Assembly (NCBI GenBank): GCA_902805805.1
Contig: CADCUE010000005.1
Span: 1-6,229, forward strand
DNA from: an uncultured Frankineae bacterium
GTDB lineage: Bacteria; Actinomycetota; Actinomycetes; Mycobacteriales; SCTD01
Length of the DNA: 6,229 bases
Direction: 5' to 3'
Shown one piece after another: positions 5,092-6,229 of the stretch (positions are counted from its first letter, which is position 1; every line of letters begins with the position of its first letter). The notes beneath the pieces were generated by a model that saw only the letters and a list, made by a program, of their open reading frames with translations, searched no databases and was not told the origin of the DNA. Position numbers and translations under genes: made by a program.

Positions 5092-6063
5092 ATGCGCGTA
5101 CTCCTGACCGGTGGCACCGGCTTCCTGGGCAGCGAGGTCGCCCGCCTGCTCCGCGAGCGCGGCGACCAGGTCCGAGCCCTCGTCCGCGACCGCGGACGTG
5201 CCGACGAGCTGCTGCGGCTGGGCTGCGACGTCGTCGAGGGCGACCTGTGCGACGAGCCGGCGCTCGTCGAGCACTGCCGCGGCGTCTCCGCAGTCGTCCA
5301 CACCGCAGCGGTGTCCGACATCGGCGTGTCCGACGACCGCCGCGAGGCCATGGTCGACGTCAACGTCACGGGCACCGAGCGCGTCCTGGGGGCCGCGCTG
5401 TCGGCCGGGGTCGGCAAGGCGGTGCTGGTCTCGTCGGTGGCGGCGTACGGCGACACCGGCGGGCAGGTGGCCGACGAGCGCTGGCAGCGCGACGCCGCTG
5501 CGCAGTGCGCGTCGGCGTTCGAGCAGACCTCGGCGTTGGCCCAGCGCCGGGCGCGCGAGATCTCCTCCCGCGGGCTCCCCCTCGTGGTCGTGCAGTCCGG
5601 GCCGGTCTACGGCCCGGGCGAGCCCCGGGTGCTGCTCGGCGTGCTCTCCAGCTTCCTGTCGGGGCGCCTGAGCGCCCTGCCCTTCCCCGAGCTCGGCGTC
5701 TGCCCGGTGCACCGCGACGACCTCGCTGCGGGCGTGCTGCTGGCGCTCGACAAGGGGACCCCGGGCGAGTCCTACGTCCTCGCCGGGGAGCCCGTCCGCC
5801 TCGGCGAGGTGCTGCGCGAGCTGGCCGACGTCAGCGGCCGCCGTCCGCCCGCGATGACGGTGCCGAGCGGCCTGCTGAAGGCGCTGGCGCCGGCCGGTCC
5901 GCTCGTGAGCCGGGCCCTCGGACTGCCGCCGAACCTGCGCGAGCTCGTGCGCTGCACCGCCGGGGCGACCTACTGGGCGTCGTCCGACAAGGCGATGGAC
6001 GAGCTCGGGTGGGCGCCGCGGCCGCTGCGGGCGGGCCTCACCGAGCTGGTGGCGCAGCCCTAG
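5092..6063 (+). CDS. NAD-dependent epimerase/dehydratase-like extended SDR lacking the YxxxK pair
   Basis: This 323-aa protein starts MRVLLTGGTGFLG, with the extended-SDR cofactor motif TGGTGFLG at residues 6-13. Also present are GDLCD (50-54, the adenine-binding Asp region), VVHTAA (68-73), DVNVTGT (89-95), the SSVAAYG strand (114-120), and GPVYGPGEPR (170-179), which matches the usual GPVYGPG element. The family includes nucleotide-sugar epimerases, dihydroflavonol-4-reductase-like proteins and 3-beta-hydroxysteroid dehydrogenases; the C-terminal half, which sets substrate choice, gives no specific clue. In the place where YxxxK is expected (usual form YERSKALA), the sequence is FEQTSALA: F143 and S147 replace the catalytic Tyr and Lys. 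ATG 5092 is chosen because the Rossmann motif begins there; the open frame continues upstream to 4420, but only as an antisense/shifted reading of the SDR gene. The 3' end overlaps the convergent larC-like gene by 26 bp. Confidence 0.9.
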   Translation: MRVLLTGGTGFLGSEVARLLRERGDQVRALVRDRGRADELLRLGCDVVEGDLCDEPALVEHCRGVSAVVHTAAVSDIGVSDDRREAMVDVNVTGTERVLGAALSAGVGKAVLVSSVAAYGDTGGQVADERWQRDAAAQCASAFEQTSALAQRRAREISSRGLPLVVVQSGPVYGPGEPRVLLGVLSSFLSGRLSALPFPELGVCPVHRDDLAAGVLLALDKGTPGESYVLAGEPVRLGEVLRELADVSGRRPPAMTVPSGLLKALAPAGPLVSRALGLPPNLRELVRCTAGATYWASSDKAMDELGWAPRPLRAGLTELVAQP

Positions 6064-6229
6064 GCGGTGGCGCAGCGCTGGTCGGGAGCGCGGCGGCGAG
6101 GGCGGCGGCGTCCTGCAGGACCAGCTTCGCCGGGCGGCCGAGCGCGGCGGCCGCCGCCGCGACGTCCTCCCACTCGGGCACGGCGTTCACGACCTCCTCG
6201 CCCAGCAGACCGAGCTTCACCCGCACCGG
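6038..6229 (-). CDS. larC: LarC-like nickel-pincer cofactor biosynthesis protein, C-terminal end (partial)
   Basis: Only the last 63 residues are visible, entering from the right edge and ending at TGA 6040-6038. VRVKLGLLGEEVVNAVPEWEDVAAAAAALGRPAKLVLQDA resembles the C-terminus of LarC (TIGR00299/DUF111 family), where VRVKxG, then VVNxxPExEDC and GxPLKxVxxxA are typical. LarC inserts nickel into the pincer cofactor of lactate racemase and related enzymes, in a CTP-dependent cytoplasmic reaction. The tail after the helix (TSAAPPPRAAPPAR) is Ala/Pro-rich and probably disordered; it is the part antisense to the end of the epimerase-like gene. A GTG at 6226-6224 is internal, not the start. Assignment rests on a short segment, so an unrelated DUF111-like protein cannot be fully excluded. 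Confidence 0.75.
   Translation of the reverse strand, partial: PVRVKLGLLGEEVVNAVPEWEDVAAAAAALGRPAKLVLQDAAALAAALPTSAAPPPRAAPPAR

Noticed and set aside
1..6229. Defence system, mobile element, CRISPR or biosynthetic gene cluster
   Set aside because: No transposase, integrase, repeat array, nuclease, toxin-antitoxin pair, carrier protein or synthase is visible, and composition is uniform across the window.

Overview
The window is very GC-rich, with strong G/C at third codon positions. It carries a DUF5926-type SEC-C protein, a family I know mainly from Actinobacteria, and three genes appear to be leaderless with a TANNNT box right before the ATG. I read it as chromosomal DNA of a high-GC actinomycete; I cannot support a genus. 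There are no RNA genes, insertion sequences, CRISPR arrays or phage genes. Coding density is high: the largest gap is about 105 bp, and two convergent gene pairs overlap at their 3' ends.

Layout, left to right. (1) 1-341, minus: N-terminal part of a renalase-like FAD-dependent oxidoreductase, running off the left edge. (2) 342-445: divergent promoter region with a perfect 11-bp inverted repeat. (3) 446-1408, plus: DUF5926-like SEC-C zinc-motif protein. Its best-placed start is an ATC codon behind a GGAGG; the first conventional start is GTG 515. (4) 1395-1682, minus: small two-helix membrane protein. (5) 1721-2950, minus: complete arginine deiminase (arcA). (6) 3007-4011, minus: heme-oxygenase-like diiron oxidase/oxygenase (HDO, 'iron-containing redox enzyme'). 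(7) 4103-5011, plus: classical SDR resembling the dehydrogenase domain of multifunctional enzyme type 2. (8) 5092-6063, plus: extended-SDR, epimerase-like protein that lacks the YxxxK pair. (9) 6038-6229, minus: C-terminus of a LarC-like nickel-pincer cofactor protein, running off the right edge.

How they may work together. The HDO gene, arcA and the small membrane protein are consecutive on the minus strand with gaps of 56 and 38 bp, so they could form one transcription unit. Arginine deiminase converts arginine to citrulline and ammonia; the neighbouring HDO has a full-looking set of diiron ligands and no assigned substrate. Some HDO enzymes act on amino acids or guanidino compounds, which makes this pair the most interesting part of the window. 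The two SDR genes on the plus strand probably do oxidoreductase chemistry on lipid, acyl-CoA, sterol or sugar substrates, but nothing in the window fixes the substrate. The rest looks like ordinary chromosomal genes. No defence or mobile system is visible.
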